A DNA stretch of 48,833 nt from Oscillospiraceae bacterium (GTDB lineage: Bacteria; Bacillota; Clostridia; Oscillospirales; Oscillospiraceae), in contig SVKK01000014.1 of the NCBI GenBank assembly GCA_015068425.1, forward strand, positions 1-48,833, read 5' to 3'. Under the pieces are notes generated by a model. That model searched no databases and had not been told where the DNA came from. It was given only the letters and a program-made list of their open reading frames with translations. This document shows positions 1-7,068 of this stretch, piece by piece (within the stretch, counting starts at the first letter, position 1; each line of letters starts with the position of its first letter). A program made the position numbers and the translations under genes.

Positions 1-548
1 AAAGAGCCAAGAAATATCCTCTTCTCTGTATGTCCAACCACGGACGCTGGCGCGTACACGCCCAGTGCGACGATATTGTCTGGAACCGCGAGGTTGAGAC
101 AATGAAAATCCGCGCCAAGGACGGCTACCAGTATGAGCCCGTGTGGATCAACCCCGTTGAGGCGGAAAAACGCGGCATCGCCCACGGCGACATCGTCAAA
201 ATCTTCAACGAGCGCGGCATAGTTCTTGCCGGCGCATATGTCACCGAAAGACTTATGCCTCAGGTTTGCTACATTGACCACGGCAGCCGCCTTGATCCCA
301 TCATTCCCGGCTGGCTTGACCGCGGCGGCTGCATAAACTCCATCACCCCCACCGGAATGACCAGTAAAAACTGCACCGGCATGGCCACCAGCGGCTTCCT
401 TGTGGAAGTTGAAAAGGTCAGCGACGAGGAAATGGAACTCTGGAAGCGGGATTATCCCGAAGCTTTCGCCCGCAAGGTTCACCCCGACGCAGGTGTCTGC
501 CTTGACGGCTGGCTCATCGGCGGAGACAAGGAGGGCAACATTATATGA
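1..548 (+). CDS. molybdopterin oxidoreductase, C-terminal fragment (transhydroxylase/catechol dehydroxylase-like)
   Basis: The reading frame is open from the first complete codon at position 3, so the gene starts upstream of the window and only about the last 180 residues are seen. They match the C-terminal molybdopterin-dinucleotide-binding domain of the DMSO reductase family: an SNHGRWRVHAQ stretch, an NPVEAEKRGI...GDIVKIFNERG barrel core, and a final YIDHGSRLDPI...GGCINSITP segment. The segment with the conserved Gly/Asp/His string and the Fe-S partner that follows most resemble the large subunit of pyrogallol-phloroglucinol transhydroxylase and related catechol dehydroxylases; this sub-assignment is from memory of those families. 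The stop overlaps the start of the Fe-S subunit gene by 4 bases (ATGA), so the two are translationally coupled. Active-site ligands and any Tat signal lie outside the window. Confidence 0.85.
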   Translation, partial: RAKKYPLLCMSNHGRWRVHAQCDDIVWNREVETMKIRAKDGYQYEPVWINPVEAEKRGIAHGDIVKIFNERGIVLAGAYVTERLMPQVCYIDHGSRLDPIIPGWLDRGGCINSITPTGMTSKNCTGMATSGFLVEVEKVSDEEMELWKRDYPEAFARKVHPDAGVCLDGWLIGGDKEGNII

Positions 549-1360
549 GCAAAGTATTTATAGTTGATATAGCCCGCTGCACCGGCTGCTACAACTGCCA
601 GCTGGTCTGCAAGGACGAGCACTGCGGCAACGACTGGAGCCCCTACGCAAAGCCCCAGCCTATGACCGGCCACTTCTGGGCAAAGGTTGAGCAAAAAACT
701 GTGGGCAGCATACCCAAGGTAAAGGTCAACTACACCCCCACCTTCTGCAACCACTGCAAAAACGCCCCCTGCCTTGCAGCTGCCGAAAATGGCGCTGTTT
801 ACCGCAGAGATGACGGTCTTATCATCATTGACCCCGAAAAGGCAGCAGGTCAGAAGCAGCTTGTGGAAGCCTGCCCCTACGGCGCAATCTACTGGAACGA
901 GGCTCTCAGCCTTCCTCAGAAATGCACCGGCTGCGCCCATCTGTTGGATAACGGCACCGCCGTTCCCCGCTGCGTGGAAGCCTGCCCCACCGATGCAATC
1001 ATCTTCGGCGAAGAGAGCGAGCTCAAGGAAGAGCTCGCAGGCGCCGCCGTTCTCCGTCCCGAGCTTGGTCTCGCCCCTCAGGTATATTACCGCCACCTCC
1101 CCGGTCAGTTCATTGGAGGAACTGTGTATGACCCCGAAGAAGAGGAAATTATTGAAGGCGCAAAATGCCGCCTTCTCAGCGGCGGCAAGACCTGGATTGA
1201 CTACAGCGACGATTTCGGCGACTTCTGGTTCAAGGATCTCCCCGAGGGCAAATTCAGCCTTGTTATAACCGCCAAAGGCTATAAGGATGTTAACATTGAC
1301 AACATCAGCACCATCGGTGACTGTGTCAGTCTCGGCGACATCCCAATGGAAAAGAAATAA
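545..1360 (+). CDS. 4Fe-4S electron-transfer subunit with C-terminal beta domain, partner of the upstream molybdoenzyme
   Basis: 271 residues. The first ~160 form a DmsB/NrfC-like ferredoxin fold: CTGCYNCQLVC, CNHCKNAPC, ACPYGAI, CTGC and CVEACPTDAI supply twelve cysteines, enough for three [4Fe-4S] clusters rather than the four of DmsB. Residues ~205-271 form an extra mostly beta domain resembling a Cna-B/carboxypeptidase-regulatory fold (WFKDLPEGKFSLVITAKGY). A three-cluster Fe-S subunit with a C-terminal beta barrel is the known architecture of the small subunit of pyrogallol-phloroglucinol transhydroxylase, which supports the family call for the pair. There is no signal peptide, so it acts in the cytoplasm unless carried by its partner. 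It overlaps the upstream gene by ATGA and is followed at once by a strong terminator, so it ends the operon. The true reaction (transhydroxylation, dehydroxylation or another) is not readable. Confidence 0.85.
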   Translation: MSKVFIVDIARCTGCYNCQLVCKDEHCGNDWSPYAKPQPMTGHFWAKVEQKTVGSIPKVKVNYTPTFCNHCKNAPCLAAAENGAVYRRDDGLIIIDPEKAAGQKQLVEACPYGAIYWNEALSLPQKCTGCAHLLDNGTAVPRCVEACPTDAIIFGEESELKEELAGAAVLRPELGLAPQVYYRHLPGQFIGGTVYDPEEEEIIEGAKCRLLSGGKTWIDYSDDFGDFWFKDLPEGKFSLVITAKGYKDVNIDNISTIGDCVSLGDIPMEKK

Positions 1361-1398
1361 AAAAGATGTGCTGTGTCCTTCGACACAGCACATCTTTT
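1361..1398. terminator. bidirectional rho-independent terminator
   Basis: A perfect 17-bp stem (AAAAGATGTGCTGTGTC paired with its complement) with a short loop, A-run on the left and T-run on the right. It ends the molybdoenzyme operon on the plus strand and, read the other way, follows the 26-residue ORF at 1413-1493. Confidence 0.93.
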
Positions 1399-1412
1399 TT
1401 TATCAACAAGGA

Positions 1413-1493
1413 TCAGGCCTTCATGCCACGGACAGTCATTGCGATCATTCCGGCCAGATAAATAGCTCCGAAAGTTCCGAAAGCAACAAGCAT
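1413..1493 (-). CDS. 26-residue single-pass membrane micro-protein (candidate)
   Basis: A short ORF starting MLVAFGTFGAIYLAG and ending in a basic tail (VRGMKA). A GAAAGGAG ribosome site (GGAG at 1502-1505) lies 8 bases before the ATG, as strong as those of the large genes nearby, and the shared hairpin at 1361-1398 terminates it 15 bases after the stop. About 18 hydrophobic residues could span the membrane once, with the positive end inside. I do not recognise the family. The size and shape recall small accessory subunits of transporters or membrane enzymes, but no such gene is adjacent on this strand. It stands alone in an otherwise gene-free 700-bp gap between two redox operons. A good ribosome site, hydrophobicity and terminator argue that it is real; lack of any homolog check limits confidence. 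Confidence 0.5.
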   Translation of the reverse strand: MLVAFGTFGAIYLAGMIAMTVRGMKA

Positions 1494-1509
1494 CGCAGTA
1501 TCTCCTTTC

Positions 1510-1526
1510 AAAATCTGGACAATTTT
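1510..1526. promoter_or_regulatory. 17-bp motif shared with the 10945-10961 site (candidate operator)
   Basis: AAAATCTGGACAATTTT, differing by one base from the site at 10945-10961. It is loosely palindromic (AAAAT at one end, ATTTT at the other) and sits just upstream of the ribosome site of the micro-ORF. This could be a binding site for one regulator of both loci; the regulator is not identified. Confidence 0.35.
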
Positions 1527-2018
1527 CTGTGGCGTCAAGCGCCATCTCTCAAACTCAGTATATTCTCTTTTTGCAGGAAATCAAGCATTTTTATCAACCG
1601 TCAATATTGCCATATGGTTATTTTGCCCAAATTTTCTAATGAAATAAAGTTTTTGCAAGTTTTCTTTCGTAACTTTCATCCCTTATTCCTGCATATTTGC
1701 AAAATGCAGCCAAGGGTTGCCAAAGTTTCAATAATTGTCCTTTTCTGCCTCCTAAGCACCCCAATTTGAATAATCTGCTTTGGACTTATTCACTTTTTCT
1801 GTCCTTGTAGGAAGGACAGAAGTCTATGCGCATTTTTAATTTTCTCTCATCCATTTTTACGCTGCGCAAAGCTCTTTTTTATAACTCTTTTACCGACAAA
1901 TCCTTATCGGCGGTATATTACATCCCAAAAATTTGTTAAATATGGGCAGTATTATTTTTCTTACTCCCCTGCTCTTGAATTTTACATGTTCCTTTTATGC
2001 AGGGAAGGCCCCGACATC
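1527..2018. other. gene-free AT-rich intergenic region
   Basis: About 490 bases with no credible coding frame on either strand. It is much richer in A+T than its neighbours. It contains an isolated hairpin with 8-bp arms (CTGTCCTT/AAGGACAG, 1799-1819) that lacks a T-run, so it is not an ordinary terminator. The rest shows nothing I can name; it presumably holds the promoter of the 26-residue ORF and control sites for the plus-strand flavoprotein operon. Confidence 0.5.
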
Positions 2019-2057
2019 TTGACGGGCAGGCAGATAATTGTTATTGTTAATACAATA
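2019..2057 (+). promoter_or_regulatory. promoter with overlapping palindrome for the ene-reductase operon
   Basis: TTGACG (2019-2024), 17-bp spacer and TATTGT (2042-2047), about 30 bp before the start codon. The -10 element is the left arm of an inverted repeat TATTGT-TAAT-ACAATA (2042-2057), placed where a repressor would block transcription. The promoter matches the sigma-A consensus moderately; operator function is inferred from position. Confidence 0.55.
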
Positions 2058-2076
2058 TCGTATAAGGAGATTTATT

Positions 2077-4059
2077 ATGGGAAGCGATTTTACTCATGTT
2101 TTTTCACCCATTGAGATAAGGGGTCTTGAATACAAAAACCGCATACATATGGCTCCCACATCTCCCAAATTCACTGATTATAAGGGTTTTATGACCACAG
2201 AGCATATCGAGTATTTCCGTCCCATCGCAAAAGGCGGCGCCGGAATAATCACCCTTGGAAACTGCACGGTGGATATAGAGAAATTTCAGGATGAACCCAG
2301 ACAGGTTGCGCTGGATAACGACCACTATATCCCCGGTCTCACCCGCCTTGTGGATATGTTCGACCAGTACGGCGTTGTTGGTCAGTGCGAGATAAATCAT
2401 TCCGGTCTTGACTCCAACTATGACCTGAACCTTTCTCCCGGTCTGGGTCCCACCGCCCAGCTTATGCCCAACGAGATAATGCGCGCTGCCGCCAAAGGCC
2501 GCGTCCCCGTTGCCGCAGAAGAAATGAGCATAGCCCAGATAAAGGAAATAGAGCAGAAATACATAGACGCCGCTTTCCGCTGCAAGAGAGCGGGTATGCG
2601 CTCCTGCTTCCTCCACGCGGGACACACCAACCTTATCGCTCAGTTTTCCAGCCCCCTCTATAACCGCAGAAACGATGAGTACGGCGGAAGCCTTGAAAAC
2701 CGCGCAAGATTTTGCATGGAGATCCTTGAGGGAATACGCAAAAAGTGCGGCGATGATTTTGTTATAGAAATGCGTGTTTCCGCGGATGAAATTCATCCCG
2801 ACGGTATGCATTTTGAGGAGACAAAGCGCTGGCTTCAGATGATGGACGGAATGTTCGACATCGTCAACGTTTCCGCAGGTATGCACACCGACATCAACTA
2901 TTTCAAATACTGGTCTCCCCATATGTTTATGGGCAAGATGATAAACGTCAAGTACGCTGCCGAGCTTAAAAAGCTTCTCAAAAGCAAGGTCAGCACCGTT
3001 GCGGGAATTGACAATCTTAAAAGCGCAGAAAAGATACTCTCCGAAGGTTGGGCGGATTTCGTTCTTATGGCCCGTCCTCTTATGGCAGACCCCGAAATGC
3101 CCAGAAAATATGCTTTTAATATGCCGGAGGAGGTTCGCCCCTGCATCCGATGCAATTTCTGCGGCAAGCGGGTTCGGGAAACCAAGACCGTTGCCTGCGG
3201 CGTAAATCCCAAGCTGGGACGCGAGCTTGAGCTTGACCACGGTGAAGTTCCCCTCGCCCGCAAAAAGAAAAAGGTTCTCGTTGTCGGTTCCGGACCTGCG
3301 GGCATGCAGGCGACTCTCACGCTCAAAGAGCGTGGACACGATGTTGTCGTTTTGGAAAAATGCGAGAACGTGGGCGGAAATCTTGTCACCGCTGCCGCAA
3401 TGCATCTCAAGGAGGATATGCCCATTTACAGAGACTGGCTTATCCGCAAGTTCCTTAGCTGCGGTGCGGAGATTCGCACCTCCACCGAGGCTACAGCAGA
3501 GCTTGTTAAAGAAATTGCACCTGACGCTATGGTAATTGCCGCCGGTGCAGACCCGGTTATTGTAAAAGTTCCCGGCTTTGATCTGCCCCACGTTCATTGG
3601 TGCGGCGATGCGGATATGGGCAAATGTCCTGTGGGCGACGAGATAGTGATAATCGGCGGAGGCAGCGTTGGCCTTGAAGGCGGAGCTGCTCAGGCCGCCT
3701 ACGGCAAAAAGGTTACCATTATTGAAATGCTTCCCCAGCTTCCCAAGGGCGTTGTCCGCGCCGACAAGGAGCTTTGCCAGATTATTGAGGATTCCGGAGG
3801 AGCTGTTAAAACGGGCAGAAAGCTCCTTTCCATCCACCCCGACCATGTTGTATGCCTCAACACTCAAAGCGGTGATGAAGAAATTTATCCCTGCGATACC
3901 GTGCTTATGGCAGCAGGTCTCAAAAGTCGCAAGGATACCGTTAACGCCCTTCGCCACGCCATTCCCGAAACCGAGGTTTATGTCATCGGCGACTGTCTCC
4001 GTCCCCGCATGATAGGCGATGCCATCCGCGAGGGCTTCGGCACCGCACTCATTATCTGA
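2077..4059 (+). CDS. NADH:flavin oxidoreductase of the 2,4-dienoyl-CoA/enoate reductase (Old Yellow Enzyme) family
   Basis: 660 residues in the order of FadH, BaiCD/BaiH and clostridial enoate reductases. Residues 1-~345 are an FMN TIM barrel with LHAGHTNLIAQFSSPLYNRR at ~179-198, which matches the HGAHGYLLxQFLSP active-site strip, and EYGGSLENRARF. A [4Fe-4S] site has Cys at ~356, 359, 362 and 374 (CIRCNFC...CGVNP). From ~398 an FAD/NAD(P) domain begins with VVGSGPAGMQA, and a second GxGxxG (IIGGGSVGLEG) lies near 525. The enzyme would pass NAD(P)H electrons through FAD and 4Fe-4S to FMN and reduce an activated C=C bond in the cytoplasm. ATG 2077 is chosen because AAGGAG lies 7 bases upstream. 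The next gene, another flavoprotein, follows after 16 bases, so they form an operon. The substrate (enoate, steroid or phenolic acid) cannot be told. Confidence 0.9.
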   Translation: MGSDFTHVFSPIEIRGLEYKNRIHMAPTSPKFTDYKGFMTTEHIEYFRPIAKGGAGIITLGNCTVDIEKFQDEPRQVALDNDHYIPGLTRLVDMFDQYGVVGQCEINHSGLDSNYDLNLSPGLGPTAQLMPNEIMRAAAKGRVPVAAEEMSIAQIKEIEQKYIDAAFRCKRAGMRSCFLHAGHTNLIAQFSSPLYNRRNDEYGGSLENRARFCMEILEGIRKKCGDDFVIEMRVSADEIHPDGMHFEETKRWLQMMDGMFDIVNVSAGMHTDINYFKYWSPHMFMGKMINVKYAAELKKLLKSKVSTVAGIDNLKSAEKILSEGWADFVLMARPLMADPEMPRKYAFNMPEEVRPCIRCNFCGKRVRETKTVACGVNPKLGRELELDHGEVPLARKKKKVLVVGSGPAGMQATLTLKERGHDVVVLEKCENVGGNLVTAAAMHLKEDMPIYRDWLIRKFLSCGAEIRTSTEATAELVKEIAPDAMVIAAGADPVIVKVPGFDLPHVHWCGDADMGKCPVGDEIVIIGGGSVGLEGGAAQAAYGKKVTIIEMLPQLPKGVVRADKELCQIIEDSGGAVKTGRKLLSIHPDHVVCLNTQSGDEEIYPCDTVLMAAGLKSRKDTVNALRHAIPETEVYVIGDCLRPRMIGDAIREGFGTALII

Positions 4060-4075
4060 GAAAGAAGGCACACTA

Positions 4076-5599
4076 ATGTCAAACATCGATAAGCGCTGGG
4101 GCTCTTGGGCAAAAGAGCCCTCCCCCATTGCCGAAGAAGATATTGTTTCCACCCATAGCTGCGATGTTCTTATTCTCGGCGCCGGTATATCCGGAATGAG
4201 CTGCGCCCTCCGCGCGGCTCAGGGCGGGGCAAAGGTCACCGTTATGGAAAAGGGCGCGAAATGGTCAGCCCGAGGCGGCAATATAGGCGTTGCAGGCTCA
4301 AAGTATATGAAGAGTCTTGGCTACGAAAACGACATTGACGCTCTTAGCAGAGAGTGGATAAAGCGCTGCGGCAGCCGCTGCAGCGAGGAGCTGGTGCGTC
4401 TTTACTTTACCCGTAGCAGCGACGCTATGGACTGGCTCCTTGATATAGTGACCGCCCCTGAATACGGCGCAAGACCCGAGCTTCAATCTTGCATCTACCG
4501 GGGAGAAACCTATCGCGAGCACATGGGCTCTCACCGCATTTTTGACGGACCTATGGCAAAAAAAGGACTGCGTCCCGGCGCGGCAGACGCAGTGCACGCC
4601 ATGTACTGCGAGGCGCTGAAGCTGGGAGTTGAGTTTCGCTTCAACTGCAGCGCCTGCCGACTCATCAAGGAAAGCGGCCGGGTAACAGCCGCTATTGGCT
4701 CATCTCCCGATGGATATGTCCGCGTCAATGCCTCCAAGGGCGTTGTCATCGCCACCGGTGACATAAGCGGCAACGATGAAATGTGCGCCGACCTTGCTCC
4801 TCTTGCCAACCGCTGCCCCAAGATCTATACCCCCGTAGGTCAAAATACCGGCGACGGTCACCGTCTCGGTCTTTGGGCAGGCGGCAGCTTTGAAGCGCAG
4901 CCATTTCCCCTTATGCTTCATCCTCAGGCTTATTTTTTCTCCAGCCTTTGCTTTCTCTTTGTGGATAAAAAGGGCCGCCGATTTATGAACGAGGATAACT
5001 ATATTCAGGGCAAATGCAACGCTCTGCTCAGCAAAAATATGGACTATGCCTGGTCCATAATGGACTCTGCCTGGGCCGAAAAAATCCCCGCCACGCTCCC
5101 CTACGGAGGCGGCATTTTCTGGGATATTGACCACGGTCCCGACGACACCCAGTTCCCCACAGAAAAGTTTGCCGGTATGCTTGAGCGAGGTCTCAAGGCA
5201 GGCACGGCAGTTATGGCCGATAGCTTTGAAGCTCTTGGGGAAAAAATGGGCGTAGATGTGGAAAGCTTTGCCGCAAGTGCCGCAAAATATAACGCAGCCT
5301 GCGCTGCGGGAAGAGACGGCGACTTCGGCAAAAGAAGCGAACTTCTCATTCCGCTTGATAAGCCTCCCTATTACGCTTTGAAGTTCGGCAGCGCCGTTCT
5401 CGCCATTGTTGGAGGACTGAGAGTTGACGGAAACATGGCAGTTCTTGACGAAAACAGCGATGCTGTTGAAGGACTTTATGCTATCGGCAACGCAGCCGGC
5501 GGTCGCTATGGCGTGGACTATCCCATGGTTATCCCGGGCAACAGCCACGGCACAGCTTTGACCTTCGGATATGTTCTGGGCGAACATATCAGCAAATAA
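4076..5599 (+). CDS. FAD-dependent oxidoreductase, fumarate reductase flavoprotein family
   Basis: 507 residues. The N-terminal dinucleotide fold DVLILGAGISGMSCALRAA and the EKGAKWSARGGN segment, followed by a capping domain and a C-terminal AIGNAAGGRYGVDYPMVIPGNSHGTALTFG FAD-closing segment, place it in the FAD_binding_2 group (soluble fumarate reductases, urocanate reductase, 3-ketosteroid dehydrogenases). There is no heme-binding or FMN-binding domain and no signal peptide, so it is a bare cytosolic flavoprotein that needs an electron donor, possibly the ene-reductase encoded 16 bases upstream. ATG 4076 is preceded by AGAAGG and fits the family N-terminus; an earlier in-frame start would overlap the upstream gene. 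A terminator follows. The reaction is probably reduction (or formation) of a C=C bond next to a carbonyl; the substrate is unknown. Confidence 0.85.
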   Translation: MSNIDKRWGSWAKEPSPIAEEDIVSTHSCDVLILGAGISGMSCALRAAQGGAKVTVMEKGAKWSARGGNIGVAGSKYMKSLGYENDIDALSREWIKRCGSRCSEELVRLYFTRSSDAMDWLLDIVTAPEYGARPELQSCIYRGETYREHMGSHRIFDGPMAKKGLRPGAADAVHAMYCEALKLGVEFRFNCSACRLIKESGRVTAAIGSSPDGYVRVNASKGVVIATGDISGNDEMCADLAPLANRCPKIYTPVGQNTGDGHRLGLWAGGSFEAQPFPLMLHPQAYFFSSLCFLFVDKKGRRFMNEDNYIQGKCNALLSKNMDYAWSIMDSAWAEKIPATLPYGGGIFWDIDHGPDDTQFPTEKFAGMLERGLKAGTAVMADSFEALGEKMGVDVESFAASAAKYNAACAAGRDGDFGKRSELLIPLDKPPYYALKFGSAVLAIVGGLRVDGNMAVLDENSDAVEGLYAIGNAAGGRYGVDYPMVIPGNSHGTALTFGYVLGEHISK

Positions 5600-5632
5600 A
5601 AAAATCGCATCCCTTTTGGGGATGCGATTTTT
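5600..5632. terminator. bidirectional terminator
   Basis: AAAAATCGCATCCC, a TTTT loop, and GGGGATGCGATTTTT, between convergent genes. It serves the flavoprotein operon (plus) and the NifX-like gene (minus). Confidence 0.9.
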
Positions 5633-5638
5633 GTTTAT

Positions 5639-6025
5639 TTAATGCTCGTGGCAATGGGCTTCGTCGCAGCTTCCGCCTCCCCCGCCGCAGCCGGGGCCGC
5701 CCTCATATTCGGGAATGATGGGCAGAAGACCTCTATCCGCCTTCCTGGCTGCTATGAGGACATTTTCCCCTGCGCCGTCATAGCGGGTTATGCTCTCATC
5801 GGCTATGGGATCAAAGCAGCGCTGACCTATATGCTCTCCGCAAACAACAGCCTCGCACCATGTTTCTATGATCTTATCCACATAGTCCATAGGCTCACTG
5901 CTTTCCAAAACCTCGCAGATGCTCCCGTCATCGGTCTCGATTATCAAAAGGGCGGGAGAGGTTTCAAAACGCTCCGGTACAATGCCTTCCAAATTGGGGA
6001 GGCTGGACATTACCGCAATTTTCAT
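5639..6025 (-). CDS. NifX/NifB-C-like (dinitrogenase Fe-Mo cofactor family) small protein with Cys/His-rich tail
   Basis: 128 residues. The start MKIAVMSS...VPERFETSPALLIIETDDG and the middle GEHIGQRCFDPIADESITRYDGAGENVLIA follow the fold of the dinitrogenase iron-molybdenum cofactor biosynthesis family (NifX, NifY, the C-terminal part of NifB and many stand-alone archaeal and clostridial members). The last ~20 residues are a flexible glycine/cysteine/histidine tail (GCGGGG, CDEAHCHEH) that looks like a metal-binding site. Such stand-alone proteins bind or carry metal clusters outside nitrogen fixation; no nitrogenase genes are visible. It has its own ribosome site (GAAAGGAA) and is separated from the transporter operon upstream by a strong hairpin. 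The adjacent molybdenum enzymes make a role in metal handling plausible but unproven. Confidence 0.75.
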   Translation of the reverse strand: MKIAVMSSLPNLEGIVPERFETSPALLIIETDDGSICEVLESSEPMDYVDKIIETWCEAVVCGEHIGQRCFDPIADESITRYDGAGENVLIAARKADRGLLPIIPEYEGGPGCGGGGGSCDEAHCHEH

Positions 6026-6044
6026 ACTTAGTTCCTTTCAAATG

Positions 6045-6073
6045 AAATGATGGCGGCAATGCCGCCATCATTT
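6045..6073 (-). terminator. terminator of the ABC transporter operon
   Basis: A nearly perfect palindrome AAATGATGGCGG-CAATG-CCGCCATCATTT just after the last permease gene. On the minus strand it ends in ATCATTTCATTT. The short U-run suggests moderate termination, with possible read-through into the NifX-like gene. Confidence 0.75.
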
Positions 6074-6075
6074 TC

Positions 6076-7068
6076 TTATTGAACAGCAGCTTCTTCAGCT
6101 GCAGCAGCGTTGAGCTTTGCAGATTTCTTCTGCTTCTTGTTCTTGCTGGTGATAATGGTGATAAAGAGAATGAGGAGCAGCAGCACGCCTTCAACGGACT
6201 CGGTGATCTGGCTATCAGACATACCGATAAGGGCAAGACCGTTAACGATAATGGTGATAGAGAGAGAGCCGAGGATAATCTTGTAGAACTTAGCGGAGGT
6301 ACCGCCGGTAACAAGAACGCCGCCGAAGAAGATTGCCATAGCGACCTTCATCTCAAGGAAAACACCCATCTGCATACTGGTGCCGCCGACGCTTGCAATG
6401 GAGAAGATTGCGCCTACACCGGCCATAAGTCCGGAAAGAGTAAACACTGCAATCTTCATCTTGCTTACGGGAACACCGACAAACTTGGAGGTGGTCTCGT
6501 TCTCACCTATTGCCTGGCTGTAACGGCCAAGGCGGGTGAACTCGAAGAGATAGCCGATAATGATAACAACCACGATGAAGGCTGCGATTTTAACACCGGA
6601 ACCGGTGAGAAAACGCATAGAATCAGGTATGTACTGAACGCCGATAATGGTCTGGATATAGTTTACGATACCGCGAACGCTGATGAGCATTGCAATGGAG
6701 AGAGTGAAGGAAGGAACCTTGCACTTCGCAACGATAATACCGTTGATAAAGCCAAGGAGGATGCCAACAGCCATTGCCACGGGAATCATAAGCCAGCCAA
6801 TGCCGGTTGCGGTTGCGACCCACATGCCGGTGACGCCTGCGAGAGCAAGGTTAACGCCAACAGAAAGGTCGATGGAGCCCTGGGCAACAACGAAGAGAAC
6901 GCCGCAGCCTGCAACAATGGTGAGGATGGACTGTTCAAGCAGAAGCTTCAGGGAGTAGGCGCTGAGCATTCTGCCTTCGCTGGCGACGGTGAAAAACACG
7001 AAGAGCACCACAAAAGCGATGAAGGGCACCAGATCGGATATTTTGATTTTCTTAATAAAATTCTTCAT
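6076..7068 (-). CDS. ABC transporter permease, RbsC/BPD_transp_2 family (second permease)
   Basis: 330 residues with about nine or ten hydrophobic segments, starting MKNFIKKIKISDLVPFIAF. Family marks include VAQGSIDLSVGVNLALAG near the N-terminus, a GIVAKCKVPSFTLSIAMLISVRG stretch, and ENETTSKFVGVPVSKMKI, the ATPase-coupling loop of ribose/galactose-type permeases. It forms half of a heterodimeric membrane channel with the permease encoded at 8570-9535. Its start overlaps the ATPase stop by one base (TGATG), so it is translated in the same operon. The C-terminal tail is Lys- and Ala-rich and ends the operon before a hairpin. The solute cannot be read from the permease; ribose, galactose, other sugars, autoinducer-2 and purine nucleosides are all transported by this group. 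Confidence 0.88.
   Translation of the reverse strand: MKNFIKKIKISDLVPFIAFVVLFVFFTVASEGRMLSAYSLKLLLEQSILTIVAGCGVLFVVAQGSIDLSVGVNLALAGVTGMWVATATGIGWLMIPVAMAVGILLGFINGIIVAKCKVPSFTLSIAMLISVRGIVNYIQTIIGVQYIPDSMRFLTGSGVKIAAFIVVVIIIGYLFEFTRLGRYSQAIGENETTSKFVGVPVSKMKIAVFTLSGLMAGVGAIFSIASVGGTSMQMGVFLEMKVAMAIFFGGVLVTGGTSAKFYKIILGSLSITIIVNGLALIGMSDSQITESVEGVLLLLILFITIITSKNKKQKKSAKLNAAAAEEAAVQ

Noticed and set aside
2104-4152. 682-residue open frame antisense to the ene-reductase gene
   Set aside because: Same composition effect; it lacks a ribosome site and motifs, and the sense frame is a clear FMN/4Fe-4S/FAD enzyme.
5639-6025. Part of a nitrogen-fixation locus
   Set aside because: No nifHDK, nifEN or nifB is visible; stand-alone members of this family are common in non-fixers.
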